From positions 162,461 to 226,460 of the forward strand of contig NZ_WESC01000007.1 of assembly GCF_009184905.1 (NCBI RefSeq): DNA of 64,000 nt, written 5' to 3'. Origin of the DNA: Parvibaculum sedimenti. GTDB taxonomy: Bacteria; Pseudomonadota; Alphaproteobacteria; Parvibaculales; Parvibaculaceae. The translations under genes and the position numbers were made by a program. Below are positions 16,721-26,489 of this stretch, piece by piece; position 1 is the stretch's first letter, and every line of letters begins with the position of its first letter. The notes under the pieces were generated by a model. The model was not told where the DNA came from. It made no database searches and saw only the letters and a list, made by a program, of their open reading frames with translations.

Positions 16721-18748
16721 TTACTTCGTCTCGAAGTCGAACTCCATGATGACGGCATCGACCGCCAGGCTGTCGCCCGGTTTCGCCTCGATGGAGGCAA
16801 TCGTGCAATCCTTCTCGGCGCGGAGGATGTTTTCCATCTTCATCGCTTCGACGATTGCCAGCGGCTCGCCGGCCTTCACTTCCTGGCCGACTTCCACCGC
16901 AATCGACTTCACGAGGCCGGGCATGGGGCACAGCAGATACTTCGACGTATCGGCGGCGACCTTTTCCGGCATCAGCAGGTTCAGGCGATGGCCGAGCTGC
17001 GTACGCACCACGGCCGCAACCGTCGCGCCACGATAGCGCAGGCGATAGCCCTGCTTCGCGCGATCAATCTGCACAGCGATTTCCTCGCCATTCACCGTGC
17101 CAACAAAAACCGACTGTCCCGGCGTCCATTCGCTGTCCACAACGAAGGTCTGAGCGTCGCTGTCGTCAAGACCGGAAAGCGTGATCTCCAGACCGTCCTC
17201 GACGAAATCGGCCTTCGCCCTCTGGTGCCACGTATCAAGGCTCACCACCCAATCCTCGGGCAGCTTGCGCGGACGGCCCGAAAGCTGGCCGCTGATCTGC
17301 ACAGCGCGGGCGGCATGAAGCTCGTTCATGTAAACCGCGATGGCAGCGAGCTTGCGGCGGCGTTCATCACCCAGTTCGACGCCGTGAAAACCTTCCGGAT
17401 ATTCCTCGGCGATGAAGCCCGTCGTGATGTTACCCGACCGGAAGCGCGGATGCTCCATGATCGCGCCAAGGAAGGGGATGTTGTGCTGGATGCCGTCGAT
17501 GCGGAACTCGTCCAGCGCGATGGACATATAGTCGATGGCGCTGGCGCGATCCGGACCGTGTGTGCAGAGCTTGGCGATCATCGGATCGTAATAGATCGAG
17601 ATTTCGCCGCCTTCATAAACGCCGGTATCGTTGCGGATGGTAAGGCCGTTCTCGGCGCCTTCCGCCGGCGGCTGATAGCGCACGAGGCGACCGGTCGAAG
17701 GCAGGAAGTTGCGATAGGGATCTTCCGCATAGATGCGGCTTTCCATCGCCCAGCCGTTGATCTTCACATCGGCCTGCGTGATCGAGAGCTTCTCGCCTGC
17801 AGCGACGCGGATCATCTGCTCCACAAGGTCGATGCCGGTGATGAGTTCGGTCACCGGATGCTCGACCTGAAGGCGCGTGTTCATTTCGAGGAAGTAGAAA
17901 TTGCGGTCCTTGTCGACGATGAATTCGACGGTGCCCGCGCTTTCGTAATCCACGGCCTTGGCGAGCGCGACGGCCTGCTCGCCCATCGCCCGCCTTGTCT
18001 TCTCATCGAGGAAAGGCGACGGCGCCTCTTCGATGACCTTCTGGTTGCGGCGCTGGATCGAGCACTCGCGCTCGTTCACATAGATGACGTTGCCATGCTT
18101 GTCGCCGAGCACCTGGATTTCGATGTGGCGCGGCTGCGTGACGAACTTCTCGATGAAGACGCGGTCGTCGCCGAAGCTCGACTTGGCTTCCGACATCGAA
18201 GCAGCAAAGCCTTCCGCCACTTCCTTCTCGGACCATGCGATGCGCATGCCCTTGCCGCCGCCGCCCGCCGACGCCTTGATCATGACCGGATAGCCGATCT
18301 CATTGGCGATCTTCACGGCTTCGATGGCATCGACGATCACGCCGAGATAGCCCGGAACGGTCGAGACTTTCGCCGCATTGGCGAATTTCTTCGACTCGAT
18401 CTTGTCGCCCATGACCTCGACGGCTTTGACGTTCGGACCGATGAAGGCAATCCCTGCCTCCTTCAGCGCGACGGCGAACTTCGAGTTCTCGGACAGGAAG
18501 CCGTATCCCGGATGAACCGCTTCGGCGCCCGTCTGCTTGCAGGCGTCGATGATCTTTTCGATGATCAGATAGGACTGAGCAGCTGCGGGCGCGCCGATAT
18601 GGACGGCTTCATCCGCCATCTCGACATGCAGCGCGTCCTTGTCGGCGTCGGAATAGACGGCGACAGTCTTGATGCCCATCTTGCGCGCCGTCTTGATGAC
18701 GCGGCAGGCAATCTCGCCTCGGTTGGCGATCAGGATTTTCTTGAACAT
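16721..18748 (-). CDS. pccA: Propionyl-CoA carboxylase, biotin-containing alpha subunit
   Basis: Biotin carboxylase and carrier subunit for the conversion of propionyl-CoA to methylmalonyl-CoA. The 675 residues begin with KKILIANRGEIACRVIKTAR and include HPGYGFLSEN, the ATP-grasp GGGGKGMRIAW, and the biotinyl Lys at about residue 637 in AMKMENIL. A BT linker domain lies between roughly residues 480 and 600 (WVVSLDTWHQRAKADFVED), typical of propionyl-CoA carboxylase alpha and used to hold the beta hexamer. It follows pccB by 10 bases and ends before a strong terminator. Methylmalonyl-CoA mutase and epimerase genes are outside the window. Confidence 0.94.
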   Translation of the reverse strand: MFKKILIANRGEIACRVIKTARKMGIKTVAVYSDADKDALHVEMADEAVHIGAPAAAQSYLIIEKIIDACKQTGAEAVHPGYGFLSENSKFAVALKEAGIAFIGPNVKAVEVMGDKIESKKFANAAKVSTVPGYLGVIVDAIEAVKIANEIGYPVMIKASAGGGGKGMRIAWSEKEVAEGFAASMSEAKSSFGDDRVFIEKFVTQPRHIEIQVLGDKHGNVIYVNERECSIQRRNQKVIEEAPSPFLDEKTRRAMGEQAVALAKAVDYESAGTVEFIVDKDRNFYFLEMNTRLQVEHPVTELITGIDLVEQMIRVAAGEKLSITQADVKINGWAMESRIYAEDPYRNFLPSTGRLVRYQPPAEGAENGLTIRNDTGVYEGGEISIYYDPMIAKLCTHGPDRASAIDYMSIALDEFRIDGIQHNIPFLGAIMEHPRFRSGNITTGFIAEEYPEGFHGVELGDERRRKLAAIAVYMNELHAARAVQISGQLSGRPRKLPEDWVVSLDTWHQRAKADFVEDGLEITLSGLDDSDAQTFVVDSEWTPGQSVFVGTVNGEEIAVQIDRAKQGYRLRYRGATVAAVVRTQLGHRLNLLMPEKVAADTSKYLLCPMPGLVKSIAVEVGQEVKAGEPLAIVEAMKMENILRAEKDCTIASIEAKPGDSLAVDAVIMEFDFETK

Positions 18749-18758
18749 GCGATCGCCC

Positions 18759-20291
18759 TCAGAGCGGAATGTTGTCGTGCTTCTTCCACGGGGCTTCGAC
18801 TTCCTTGTTGCGAAGGAGAGCCAGCGCCCGCGCCACGCGCACTCGCGTCGAGTGCGGCATGATCACTTCGTCGATATAGCCGCGTTCGGCGGCGACGAAG
18901 GGATTGAGGAAGCGATCTTCATAGGTCTTGGTGTGCGCGGCGATCTTCTCCGGATCGCCGAGGTCCTGGCGATGGATGATCTCGACCGCGCCCTTCGCGC
19001 CCATGACCGCGATTTCAGCGGTCGGCCAGGCGTAGTTCAAATCGCCGCGAATATGCTTCGACGACATGACGTCATAGGCGCCGCCATAGGCCTTGCGCGT
19101 GATGACGGTGATTTTCGGCACCGTCGCCTCGGTATAGGCGAAGAGAAGCTTCGCGCCGTGCTTGATGAGGCCGCCGTACTCCTGCGCGGTGCCCGGCAGG
19201 AAGCCCGGCACATCCACGAAGGTGACGATCGGAATGCTGAAACAGTCGCAGAAGCGCACGAAGCGCGCGGCCTTGCGGCTGGCGTCGGAGTCGAGCACGC
19301 CCGCAAGAACCATCGGCTGGTTCGCGACGACGCCGACAGTGCGGCCTTCGATGCGGGCGAAGCCGGTGACGATGTTCTTCGCGAAGCTTTCCTGAATCTC
19401 GAAGAAATCGCCCTCGTCCACGACCTTAAGGATCAGTTCCTTCATGTCGTAGGGCATGTTCGGGTTCGCCGGGATCAGCGTGTCGAGCGACATCTCGATG
19501 CGCTTGGCGTCGTCGTAATAGGGACGCTCCGGCACATCGTCGCGGTTCGACGATGGCAGGAAGTCGATCAGGCGGCGGATCTGGCCGAGCGTGATGACAT
19601 CATTGTCCCAGGCGCCATCGGCGACCGACGACTTGACGGTATGGACAGACGCGCCGCCAAGCTGTTCCGACGTAACGGTTTCGTTCGTCACCGTCTTCAC
19701 AACGTCCGGGCCGGTCACGAACATGTAGGACGTGTCGCGGACCATGAAGATGAAGTCCGTCATGGCCGGCGAATAAACGTCGCCGCCCGCGCATGGTCCC
19801 ATGATGACGGAGATCTGCGGAATGACGCCCGAGGCGAGCACATTGCGCGTGAAGACCTCGCCATAGCCGCCGAGCGCGTCCACGCCTTCCTGAATGCGCG
19901 CGCCGCCCGCGTCGAAGAGGCCGATGATCGGCGCGCCATTGCGCAGCGCCATATCCTGGATCTTCGTCATCTTCTTCGCATGCGCTTTGGAGAGCGAGCC
20001 GCCGAAGACGGTGAAATCCTTCACGAAGATATAGACGGGACGGCCATTGACCGTGCCCCAACCCGTCACGACGCCGTCGCCCGGAATCTTCTGCTTTTCC
20101 ATGCCGAAGTCGTGGCAATCATGCTCGACGAACATGTCGAACTCCTCGAAGGAGCCCTCATCGAGCAGAAGCTCGATGCGCTCGCGCGCCGTGAGCTTGC
20201 CGCGTGCATGCTGAGCGTCGATGCGCTTCTGGCCGCCGCCGAGTCTGGCAACGTTCCTGCGCTCTTCGAGCTGGCGAATAATCTCTTTCAT
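18759..20291 (-). CDS. pccB: Propionyl-CoA carboxylase, carboxyltransferase beta subunit
   Basis: Carboxylates propionyl-CoA using carboxybiotin from PccA. The start is the Met at 20291 ([19 protein letters not shown] follows), giving the usual 510 residues; the frame remains open upstream but that sequence is not family-like. Family marks: [37 protein letters not shown], the acyl-pocket region [14 protein letters not shown], and [16 protein letters not shown]. Asp in [19 protein letters not shown] is conserved. A promoter candidate lies at 20402-20431. Confidence 0.95.
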   Translation of the reverse strand: MKEIIRQLEERRNVARLGGGQKRIDAQHARGKLTARERIELLLDEGSFEEFDMFVEHDCHDFGMEKQKIPGDGVVTGWGTVNGRPVYIFVKDFTVFGGSLSKAHAKKMTKIQDMALRNGAPIIGLFDAGGARIQEGVDALGGYGEVFTRNVLASGVIPQISVIMGPCAGGDVYSPAMTDFIFMVRDTSYMFVTGPDVVKTVTNETVTSEQLGGASVHTVKSSVADGAWDNDVITLGQIRRLIDFLPSSNRDDVPERPYYDDAKRIEMSLDTLIPANPNMPYDMKELILKVVDEGDFFEIQESFAKNIVTGFARIEGRTVGVVANQPMVLAGVLDSDASRKAARFVRFCDCFSIPIVTFVDVPGFLPGTAQEYGGLIKHGAKLLFAYTEATVPKITVITRKAYGGAYDVMSSKHIRGDLNYAWPTAEIAVMGAKGAVEIIHRQDLGDPEKIAAHTKTYEDRFLNPFVAAERGYIDEVIMPHSTRVRVARALALLRNKEVEAPWKKHDNIPL

Positions 20292-20401
20292 TCCGCACCC
20301 TGAGACCCTGGGCCGAACGTACCGGCCGGGCATTGTCGAGATGGTGGTTGACCGGAAAACGGGGCTCCAAAAGGCCACCGCCCGGCTCCTTGCGAGGGCC
20401 T

Positions 20402-20431
20402 TGAATAGCACCCAAAGCGTAAAATTGCCAA
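20402..20431 (-). promoter_or_regulatory. Possible pccB promoter
   Basis: On the minus strand TTGGCA (20426-20431), an 18-base spacer and TATTCA (20402-20407). It leaves a leader of about 105 bases before pccB. The 180 bases between pccB and the ATP12 gene show nothing else. Confidence 0.4.
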
Positions 20432-20471
20432 TGGCTTGGCGGGTGTTTTGGAGCCCCGGTTTTACGCAGCG

Positions 20472-21284
20472 TCAGACGGCAATCCCGCCGAGAAGGTCCA
20501 AAAAACGGGCAGTATCGGCGAGTTCTTCGCGCCGCATGGCGAGTCGAACCGCCTCATCTTCGTCCTCACCGCAGAGCTCCGCCTGCCACGCCTCATCCAC
20601 ATGGGAAGCGTCGAACGCCTGCCCTACATCGAGCCTGCCCTTCAGCAGCGCGAGGCCGATAATGGCCGAGCCAGTCAGCGTCACGGCGTTATGGAGTGCC
20701 GCGAGCGAAAAAGAGCCAATTTCGGTCAGGGCTGAACGGAGCGCGGCGAGCGCCTCCTCGTCCTGCGGAATGTGGGTAATGGCCTCGGTCACGCGGAGCC
20801 TGGCGCCGAAGGCCTCCGCCGCCCAGTCGACCAATGGCTGCCAATAGGCGGCATGGCGCCGGGCCAGTTCCGCCGGATTGTCGGTCCGATAGCAGATGAG
20901 GTCGGTGCCCGCGAAGGCCATGATGTCGGCAATCACCTCGCCGCGGCGCGGCTCCACCCGGTCGATCGCCGTGTTGGCGAGCTTGGTCAGCCACATGGTG
21001 CGAGGATCGATCTTCTCGCCTTGCCTCCCCCATTCCTCGGCCATGGCTTCCGCCAGCGCCGGCGTCGGCACCTTGAGGGGTCTGCGGGCGGGCGTTTTCA
21101 CGCCGCGTCCGTCGAGCAGCACCGTGAAGCCATCGTCCAGCGGCGCCGCCTTCGCCTCCTTGTAGAAGCGTTTGGGCAGAGGCCGGAAGGTGTTGCGCCC
21201 CGGATGCTCGACCTGCTCGCCGAGCGCCCGGTTGCGCCCCAACTCCGAGAAGAGCGGGCCGAAAATGGAATCGTCGTCACTCAT
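20472..21284 (-). CDS. ATP12-family F1-ATPase assembly chaperone
   Basis: A 270-residue homologue of mitochondrial ATP12, which binds the alpha subunit of F1 during assembly. The pattern FRPLPKRFYKEAKAAPLDDG at residue about 33, then LDGRGVKTPARRPLKVPTPA and DPRTMWLTKLANTAIDRVEP is the family core. The C-terminal half has the conserved QPLVDWAAEAFGA and the ALHNAVTLTGSAIIGLALLKG helix. The gene follows the asmA-like gene by 20 bases as the last member of the rarA-to-asmA run. Such proteins are limited to alphaproteobacteria and mitochondria. Confidence 0.88.
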   Translation of the reverse strand: MSDDDSIFGPLFSELGRNRALGEQVEHPGRNTFRPLPKRFYKEAKAAPLDDGFTVLLDGRGVKTPARRPLKVPTPALAEAMAEEWGRQGEKIDPRTMWLTKLANTAIDRVEPRRGEVIADIMAFAGTDLICYRTDNPAELARRHAAYWQPLVDWAAEAFGARLRVTEAITHIPQDEEALAALRSALTEIGSFSLAALHNAVTLTGSAIIGLALLKGRLDVGQAFDASHVDEAWQAELCGEDEDEAVRLAMRREELADTARFLDLLGGIAV

Positions 21285-21304
21285 ATTGGTTACTTTGCTA
21301 TCGC

Positions 21305-23095
21305 TTACTTGCCGAAGAGGCCGCCAATGCCCTCGCCGATGCCTTTGACAGCACCGCCGACACCCTTGGCCGCACCTTCCGCTGCACCGCCAACCGCGCT
21401 GCCGACGCCCTTCACCGCGCCGCCGACGCCACCAGAGTCCTGAGCCGCCGCAGCCGCAAGCTTCGCGCAGCCACCCGAACTCGCCGCGCCTCCATTGCCG
21501 CTGCTCATCAGCGGCAGGAGCGCGCCGACGCCGCCGGTCAGCGCCACGCCGCCAACCGCAGTCGCCACGCCGGTGACGACGCCCGTCCTGTCGAGCCCCG
21601 CCGAAGGGGCCGAAAGCGGACCCGAGACGCGGATCGGGAAAGCGACACTCATCAGGCTCGGATTCTTGGGCTTCGGATTGAGCAGCAAGTCGATCTGCTC
21701 CGTACCAAGATTGATCGTGCCGCCACCCGTAGTGATGAGGCTGTCGGTTTCCACAGCCAGCGCCTTGGAGGTGCCGACACCACCCTGGAAGTTGAACGCG
21801 CTCAAAGCGCAGACGAGCCTTGCCTTATCGCCGCTCTGGCCGCTCGGAATGATCGCCTTGGCGAGATCGTCCGACACGATCGCAAACATCTTCGAATTGA
21901 CCGTGCCCTCACCCGTCGCAAGGTTGGTCATGCCGTTGAGGTTTGCCGCGATGTCGTGCAGCGACCTGCCGCGACCGCTAAGCTTTGCCGCAATATCGGC
22001 CTTGACGGAAAGAAGGTCCGTCACTTCGAGGTCTTTGAACAGCTGGCCCAGATCAAGCGATGTCGTGCGCGCATCCAGCGACACAGTACGCGACCCGCCA
22101 TTCGCCGCCACCGTCGCATTGATCGGCACGCCGCGATAAGCCGCACTTAACGGCGCATTGAGCTGGCCGTCCTTGAGCTTCACCGGCAGCTTCACATTGG
22201 TAAGTTCGACCTTGCCAAAGACGAGTGAACCGACGCTGACGGCCACATCCGCATCTGCCGCACCGAGCTGATCGAGCGGAAGCGGATCGCGGCTGAAGAC
22301 CGGCCCGCCTTTCGACTTGCCGCCGCCATCGCCCTTGGTGAAGGGCGTGAGGTCGAATTTGGGGCTCGTCAGCGCGCCGGTGATGTTGGGCTTCGCACCG
22401 CCAAGCGCCAGCGTAAGATCGCCCTTGGCGCTCGTGCCTGCCACGGTCACGGACACGTCTTTCAGCGAAATGTCGCCCACCGCCTGAAACACATCGGAGT
22501 CGAAGGCAACAGCAGAGCCGTTGACGTCGCCCTCGATCGTGGCATGAACACCACCGACCTTCTGCGCGATGCTGACCTTCTTGAAATCCGCCGTCGTTAC
22601 CTTCTTCGTCGTGCCATCACGATAGGTAATCTTGAGGTTCGAGATCGCGACATTGGGAACGCCCGCGAGCGCCGGAGTGCCGCCCGCCTTGGTCGTGGCC
22701 TCTGCCTGCGCGGTACCGAACTCCCAGTTGCCCTTACCGGCCTTGTCCGTTTCGACATAGATGTCGGCATCGTCGAGCTCGACCGACTTCAGCGCTACCT
22801 GCCCCTTCAGCAGCGGCAGCACGGCGATCTTCAGCGCCAGCCGATCCGCCTTCATCATCTCCGGCTTCGTGCCCCAGTCGGCGTTGGCGAAGCTCACTTT
22901 CTCGGCGACCAGTTCAGGCTCCAGCGAGATGCCGATATGGAGGCGCCCGTCGATCTTGAGGGCGCGTCCCGTCGCCTTTTGCGCCGCCGCCTCGATCTGC
23001 GGCGAGAAACGCCCGAGATCGACGAAGCTCAGGCCGACAACGCCGACGACCAGAACGATGATGACGAGAAGAAGCAACCGGCCAATGAATCTCAT
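21305..23095 (-). CDS. AsmA-family envelope protein
   Basis: A 596-residue inner-membrane-anchored protein with one N-terminal helix (LLLLVIIVLVVGVVGLSFV, residues 7-25) and a long periplasmic region. The AsmA signature follows directly: RALKIDGRLHIGISLEPELV and SFANADWGTKPEMMKADRLALKI split across residues 45-90, and the C-terminal AsmA_2 section with SLDARTTSLDLGQLF. Relatives shape outer-membrane lipid or LPS traffic. The last 50 residues are a low-complexity Gly/Ala/Val tail with repeated GGAVKG units. ATG overlaps the upstream HAD gene stop (ATGA). Confidence 0.85.
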   Translation of the reverse strand: MRFIGRLLLLVIIVLVVGVVGLSFVDLGRFSPQIEAAAQKATGRALKIDGRLHIGISLEPELVAEKVSFANADWGTKPEMMKADRLALKIAVLPLLKGQVALKSVELDDADIYVETDKAGKGNWEFGTAQAEATTKAGGTPALAGVPNVAISNLKITYRDGTTKKVTTADFKKVSIAQKVGGVHATIEGDVNGSAVAFDSDVFQAVGDISLKDVSVTVAGTSAKGDLTLALGGAKPNITGALTSPKFDLTPFTKGDGGGKSKGGPVFSRDPLPLDQLGAADADVAVSVGSLVFGKVELTNVKLPVKLKDGQLNAPLSAAYRGVPINATVAANGGSRTVSLDARTTSLDLGQLFKDLEVTDLLSVKADIAAKLSGRGRSLHDIAANLNGMTNLATGEGTVNSKMFAIVSDDLAKAIIPSGQSGDKARLVCALSAFNFQGGVGTSKALAVETDSLITTGGGTINLGTEQIDLLLNPKPKNPSLMSVAFPIRVSGPLSAPSAGLDRTGVVTGVATAVGGVALTGGVGALLPLMSSGNGGAASSGGCAKLAAAAAQDSGGVGGAVKGVGSAVGGAAEGAAKGVGGAVKGIGEGIGGLFGK

Positions 23096-23787
23096 TTAAT
23101 TGTCCCCTTCGACAATGGCACCGTCCAGATCGTCTCCAGCGCTGGATGAAGCTCGGCGAAGTCCGACAGGATCACCGCCGCCCCCGACTGCGCGAGAACA
23201 TCCGTGTCATGATAGCCCCAATCGACGCCAAAGGCATGCGTCCCGGCAGCGCGGGCCATATGAATATCGTATGACGTGTCTCCCACCAGAACCGTATCTC
23301 GGGGGCCGGCGCCCGCTTCCGCCATGGCGCGCTCCATCATCATGGGATGGGGCTTCGAGGGCGCATCATCCGCCGTCTGAAGGGTAACGAAGAGGTGGAT
23401 AAGATCATGCTGTTCGAGGGCGAGGCGCAACCCCTTCTGCGACTTGCCCGTGGCAATGCCGAGAAGCACGTCGTCCCGCGCCGCCAATTTTTCGATGGCT
23501 TCACGCGCGCCGGGGAAAAGCGGCTCGGCAAGCTCAGGCCGCGCGCGCAGATGATGGAAGGCGTCCTTGTAACCCTCGGTCACGGCCTTCCTGAGCAGCG
23601 GGTCCGTCTCCGGCAGAAGCGCCGCCAGCGCCTCGTCCAGCGAGAGGCCGACGATGGACAGAACCTCCTCGCGCGGCAGAGCCTCAAGCCCATGCGCCTC
23701 GAACGCATGGTTCATCGCCGCCACGATCATGTGCTGGCTGTCGATCAGTGTGCCGTCGCAATCGAAGACGACAAGGCGCGAGCTCAT
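23092..23787 (-). CDS. HAD-superfamily phosphatase, phosphoglycolate phosphatase-like
   Basis: A 231-residue hydrolase with the HAD core and a helical cap between motifs I and II. Motif I is VFDCDGTLIDS with nucleophile Asp9 and acid Asp11, motif II is in LGIATGKS, motif III includes the Lys in SKPHP and motif IV is VGDTSYDIHMARAAG. The sequence is of the Gph/GS1-like class; the substrate may be 2-phosphoglycolate, pyrophosphate or a nucleotide. It overlaps rluC and the asmA gene by ATGA on both sides. Confidence 0.85.
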   Translation of the reverse strand: MSSRLVVFDCDGTLIDSQHMIVAAMNHAFEAHGLEALPREEVLSIVGLSLDEALAALLPETDPLLRKAVTEGYKDAFHHLRARPELAEPLFPGAREAIEKLAARDDVLLGIATGKSQKGLRLALEQHDLIHLFVTLQTADDAPSKPHPMMMERAMAEAGAGPRDTVLVGDTSYDIHMARAAGTHAFGVDWGYHDTDVLAQSGAAVILSDFAELHPALETIWTVPLSKGTIK

Positions 23788-24776
23788 GGCTCCAGCCCAT
23801 CAAAAGCGTGTTTCGCATCGCGCTCTTCGAAGGCAAGCAGCTCCCACGTCCTCTTCATATGCGGCGGAAGTTCCGCCTCCACAAAGAGGCGCTTGCCACC
23901 ATCTGGATGCGCGATGTCGAGCGAGCGCGCATGAAGGTGAAGCTGGCGCGGAATTTCGCCGCCCGGATGCGCATCGACACCGCCATATTTTCCATCGCCG
24001 ACAATCGGCGTTCCCATGGCGGCGGCATGAGCGCGGATCTGGTGGGTGCGGCCCGTCATGGGCATGAAGGCGACCCAGGCGAATTTCTGCGCCACGGTCG
24101 TCACCACCGAATAATGCGTGACGGCATATTTCGCGTCCTCGTCGCCCTTCTCGGCGGCGAAAACGCGCTCGGCGCGCGGTCCACCCTGCTTCGTCAGTGC
24201 AAGGTTGATCGTGCCCTGACGCGGGCTCGGAACGCCGACGACGAGCGCCCAGTAAATCTTCTGCGCATCCTTCTGCTGGAAGGCGCGGGCAAGCGCCGTC
24301 GCCGCGCGGACATTCCGCGCCAGCACGATGACACCCGAGGTATCGCGGTCGAGCCGGTGAACGAGGCGCGGGCGCTCCTTCGCCTCGAACATCAGCGCGT
24401 CGAGCATGCCGTCGAGATGCCGCTCCGTCTTGGTGCCTCCCTGCACGGCAAGCCCCGAGGGCTTGTTTAGCACGATCACCGACTTGTCCTTGTAGATGAC
24501 GCAGGCGCGGATCATTTCCGCATCGGCCTCGCTCACCGGCTTTTCAAGCTTGGGCGCGGGTTCCAGCGCCTCGCCGAGCGGCGGCACACGGACGATCTGC
24601 CCGGCCGCAAGTCGCGCGCTTGCCTTGGCCTTGACGCCGTCGACACGGACTTGCCCGGTACGCAGCAGCTTCTCGAGACGTCCATGCGTCAACGACGGGA
24701 AGCGGCGCTTGAACCAGCGGTCGAGGCGGATGCCGTCCTCCTCCTCCGTCACGTCGAGTTGCGCGACAGCACTCAT
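23784..24776 (-). CDS. rluC: RluC/RluD-family 23S rRNA pseudouridine synthase
   Basis: Converts uridines in 23S rRNA to pseudouridine. The 330 residues (start ATG at 24776) have an N-terminal S4 RNA-binding domain (DGIRLDRWFKRRFPSLTHG) and the catalytic domain with HRLDRDTSGVIVLARN, whose Asp143 is the active-site residue, and TGRTHQIRAHAAAMG. RluC versus RluD is not settled by sequence alone; the size and the LNKPSGLAVQGG motif fit RluC. An earlier ATG at 24800 lies inside crcB and is less likely. The start overlaps the crcB stop by ATGA. Confidence 0.9.
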   Translation of the reverse strand: MSAVAQLDVTEEEDGIRLDRWFKRRFPSLTHGRLEKLLRTGQVRVDGVKAKASARLAAGQIVRVPPLGEALEPAPKLEKPVSEADAEMIRACVIYKDKSVIVLNKPSGLAVQGGTKTERHLDGMLDALMFEAKERPRLVHRLDRDTSGVIVLARNVRAATALARAFQQKDAQKIYWALVVGVPSPRQGTINLALTKQGGPRAERVFAAEKGDEDAKYAVTHYSVVTTVAQKFAWVAFMPMTGRTHQIRAHAAAMGTPIVGDGKYGGVDAHPGGEIPRQLHLHARSLDIAHPDGGKRLFVEAELPPHMKRTWELLAFEERDAKHAFDGLEP

Positions 24777-25153
24777 GAAAACACCGCCCTTACAGTCCAA
24801 AGTCCGAGAAAAAGCGCCAGGATCGATCCGCCGACCGACCCCGCCAAATAAAGACCAGCAAGGCCGAAATCGTTCCGCTCGATCATGTTGCCCGTATCGA
24901 GCGCAAAGGCCGAGAATGTCGTGAAGCCGCCGAGAATGCCCGTCATCATGAAGCTGCGCATTTCCTGCGGTGCGTTGAACTTCAGCGCGAAGCTCTCCGC
25001 AACGGCACCCATGACGAAGCAGCCAAGAATGTTGACGACGAGGATGCCCCAGGGAAAGCCGGTGCCGAGCGCCTTCGTCACCTCGATGTTGAAGAGGTAG
25101 CGCAGCACGGAACCAATGGCGCCACCGACCGCAACGGCGAAAATGCTGTTCAC
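24773..25153 (-). CDS. crcB: CrcB/Fluc fluoride channel
   Basis: A 126-residue, four-helix membrane protein that lets fluoride leave the cell as a dual-topology dimer. Key features are GGAIGSVLRYLFN, GILVVNILGCFVMG with the pore Asn, and GGFTTFSAFALDT containing the phenylalanine box and the Na-binding Thr stretch. The GTG start at 25153 overlaps the rarA stop (GTGA). Unlike many crcB genes, it has no fluoride riboswitch, as it has no leader of its own. Confidence 0.93.
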   Translation of the reverse strand: MNSIFAVAVGGAIGSVLRYLFNIEVTKALGTGFPWGILVVNILGCFVMGAVAESFALKFNAPQEMRSFMMTGILGGFTTFSAFALDTGNMIERNDFGLAGLYLAGSVGGSILALFLGLWTVRAVFS

Positions 25154-26454
25154 TTCGACTTCTCCTGTCTCAATCTTTGCCAATAGGCGAGGCGTTTGGA
25201 AATCTCACGCTCGAAGCCACGTTCGAAAGGTTCGTAGAACTGCTCGCGTTCCATCTCGTCCGGGAAGTAGTCCTGCCCCGAAAATCCTTCCGGCGTGTCG
25301 GGATCGTAGACATAGCCTTTGCCGTAACCGAGATCCTTCATCAGCCGCGTTGGCGCATTGAGAATATGCGCAGGCGGATTGAGCGAGCCCGTTTCCTTGG
25401 CTGCGCGCTTCGCTGCGCCGAAGGCCATGTAGGCCGCATTCGATTTCGGCGCCGTGGCGAGGTAGATCAGCGCCTGCGCGATAGCGAGTTCGCCTTCGGG
25501 ACTTCCCAGAAAATCATAGGCCTCTTTCGCGGCGAGCGTCTGGTGGAGCGCTTCCGGGTCGGCAAGGCCGATATCCTCCACGGCCATGCGCACCATGCGG
25601 CGACAGATGTATAGCGGGTCCTCGCCGCCTGCGAGCATCCGCGCGAGCCAGTAGAGCGCGGCGTCGCAATCCGATCCGCGTACGGATTTATGCAACGCAC
25701 TGACGAGATTGTAGTGCCCTTCCCGCCCCTTGTCGTAGAGCGGGGCGCGGCGCTGCACGGCGCCGATGAGGCCTGCCGTATCGAGCACATGATCGCCCGC
25801 CACCTCGAAGACTTCTTCGGCAAGACCCAGCATGTAGCGTCCATCGCCATCCGCCATGGCGCGCAGCGTCGCCCGCGCATCCGCGTCGAGCGGCAGCTTG
25901 CGTCCGACATGGACCTCCGCGCGCTCAAGCAGCTTTTCGAGTGACGCATCGTCGAGCCGGTTCAGAACCAGCACCTGCGCACGCGAGAGAAGCGCCGCGT
26001 TGAGTTCGAAAGACGGGTTTTCCGTCGTCGCGCCGACCAGCGTTACCGTGCCATCCTCCATCACGGGGAGGAAGCTATCCTGCTGGGCGCGGTTGAAGCG
26101 GTGGATTTCGTCGACGAAGAGCAGCGTCCCCTTGCCGACCGCACGACGACCCCGCGCCGCGTCGAAGACCTTTTTCAGATCCGCAACCCCGGAAAAGATC
26201 GCCGACATAGGTTCGAAATGGAGCCCTACCTTGTCGGCCAGAAGCCGGGCAATGGTCGTCTTGCCGGTGCCGGGCGGCCCCCAGAGGATGATCGAGGAAA
26301 GGTGCCCCTTGGCGAGCATCCGGCCGAGCGGCCCCTTCGGCCCGATCAGGTGATCCTGGCCGACCACTTCCTCAAGCGTCTTCGGGCGCAGCCGGTCCGC
26401 CAACGGACGCGGGGCGCCCTCATCCAGACCTGCGGCTTCGAAAAGGTTGCTCAT
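25150..26454 (-). CDS. rarA: Replication-associated recombination protein A (MgsA family AAA+ ATPase)
   Basis: A 434-residue AAA+ clamp-loader-like ATPase acting at stalled replication forks, homologous to E. coli RarA and eukaryotic WRNIP1. Walker A is GPPGTGKTT (59-67) and Walker B is LLFVDEIHRF (111-120); sensor 1 is GATTENPSFE. The C-terminal tetramerisation part contains NLVSALHKSVRGSDCDAALY and WLARMLAGGEDPLYICRRM. It begins 35 bases after the protease gene and starts the run of 4-base overlapped genes. Confidence 0.94.
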   Translation of the reverse strand: MSNLFEAAGLDEGAPRPLADRLRPKTLEEVVGQDHLIGPKGPLGRMLAKGHLSSIILWGPPGTGKTTIARLLADKVGLHFEPMSAIFSGVADLKKVFDAARGRRAVGKGTLLFVDEIHRFNRAQQDSFLPVMEDGTVTLVGATTENPSFELNAALLSRAQVLVLNRLDDASLEKLLERAEVHVGRKLPLDADARATLRAMADGDGRYMLGLAEEVFEVAGDHVLDTAGLIGAVQRRAPLYDKGREGHYNLVSALHKSVRGSDCDAALYWLARMLAGGEDPLYICRRMVRMAVEDIGLADPEALHQTLAAKEAYDFLGSPEGELAIAQALIYLATAPKSNAAYMAFGAAKRAAKETGSLNPPAHILNAPTRLMKDLGYGKGYVYDPDTPEGFSGQDYFPDEMEREQFYEPFERGFEREISKRLAYWQRLRQEKSK

Positions 26455-26489
26455 GGGCAGGGTTTAGCATGTTTCCCCTGTCCGCTGCA

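Noticed and set aside
18003..18748. liuD and pccA as recent duplicates
   Set aside because: They share only family motifs; the BT linker and spacing differ, so they are distinct old subfamilies.
20292..20411. N-terminal 40-residue extension of pccB
   Set aside because: The extension lacks family similarity and runs through the promoter; the Met at 20291 gives the standard 510-residue length.
24773..25153. Fluoride riboswitch for crcB
   Set aside because: crcB starts inside the rarA stop codon, so there is no leader to hold one.
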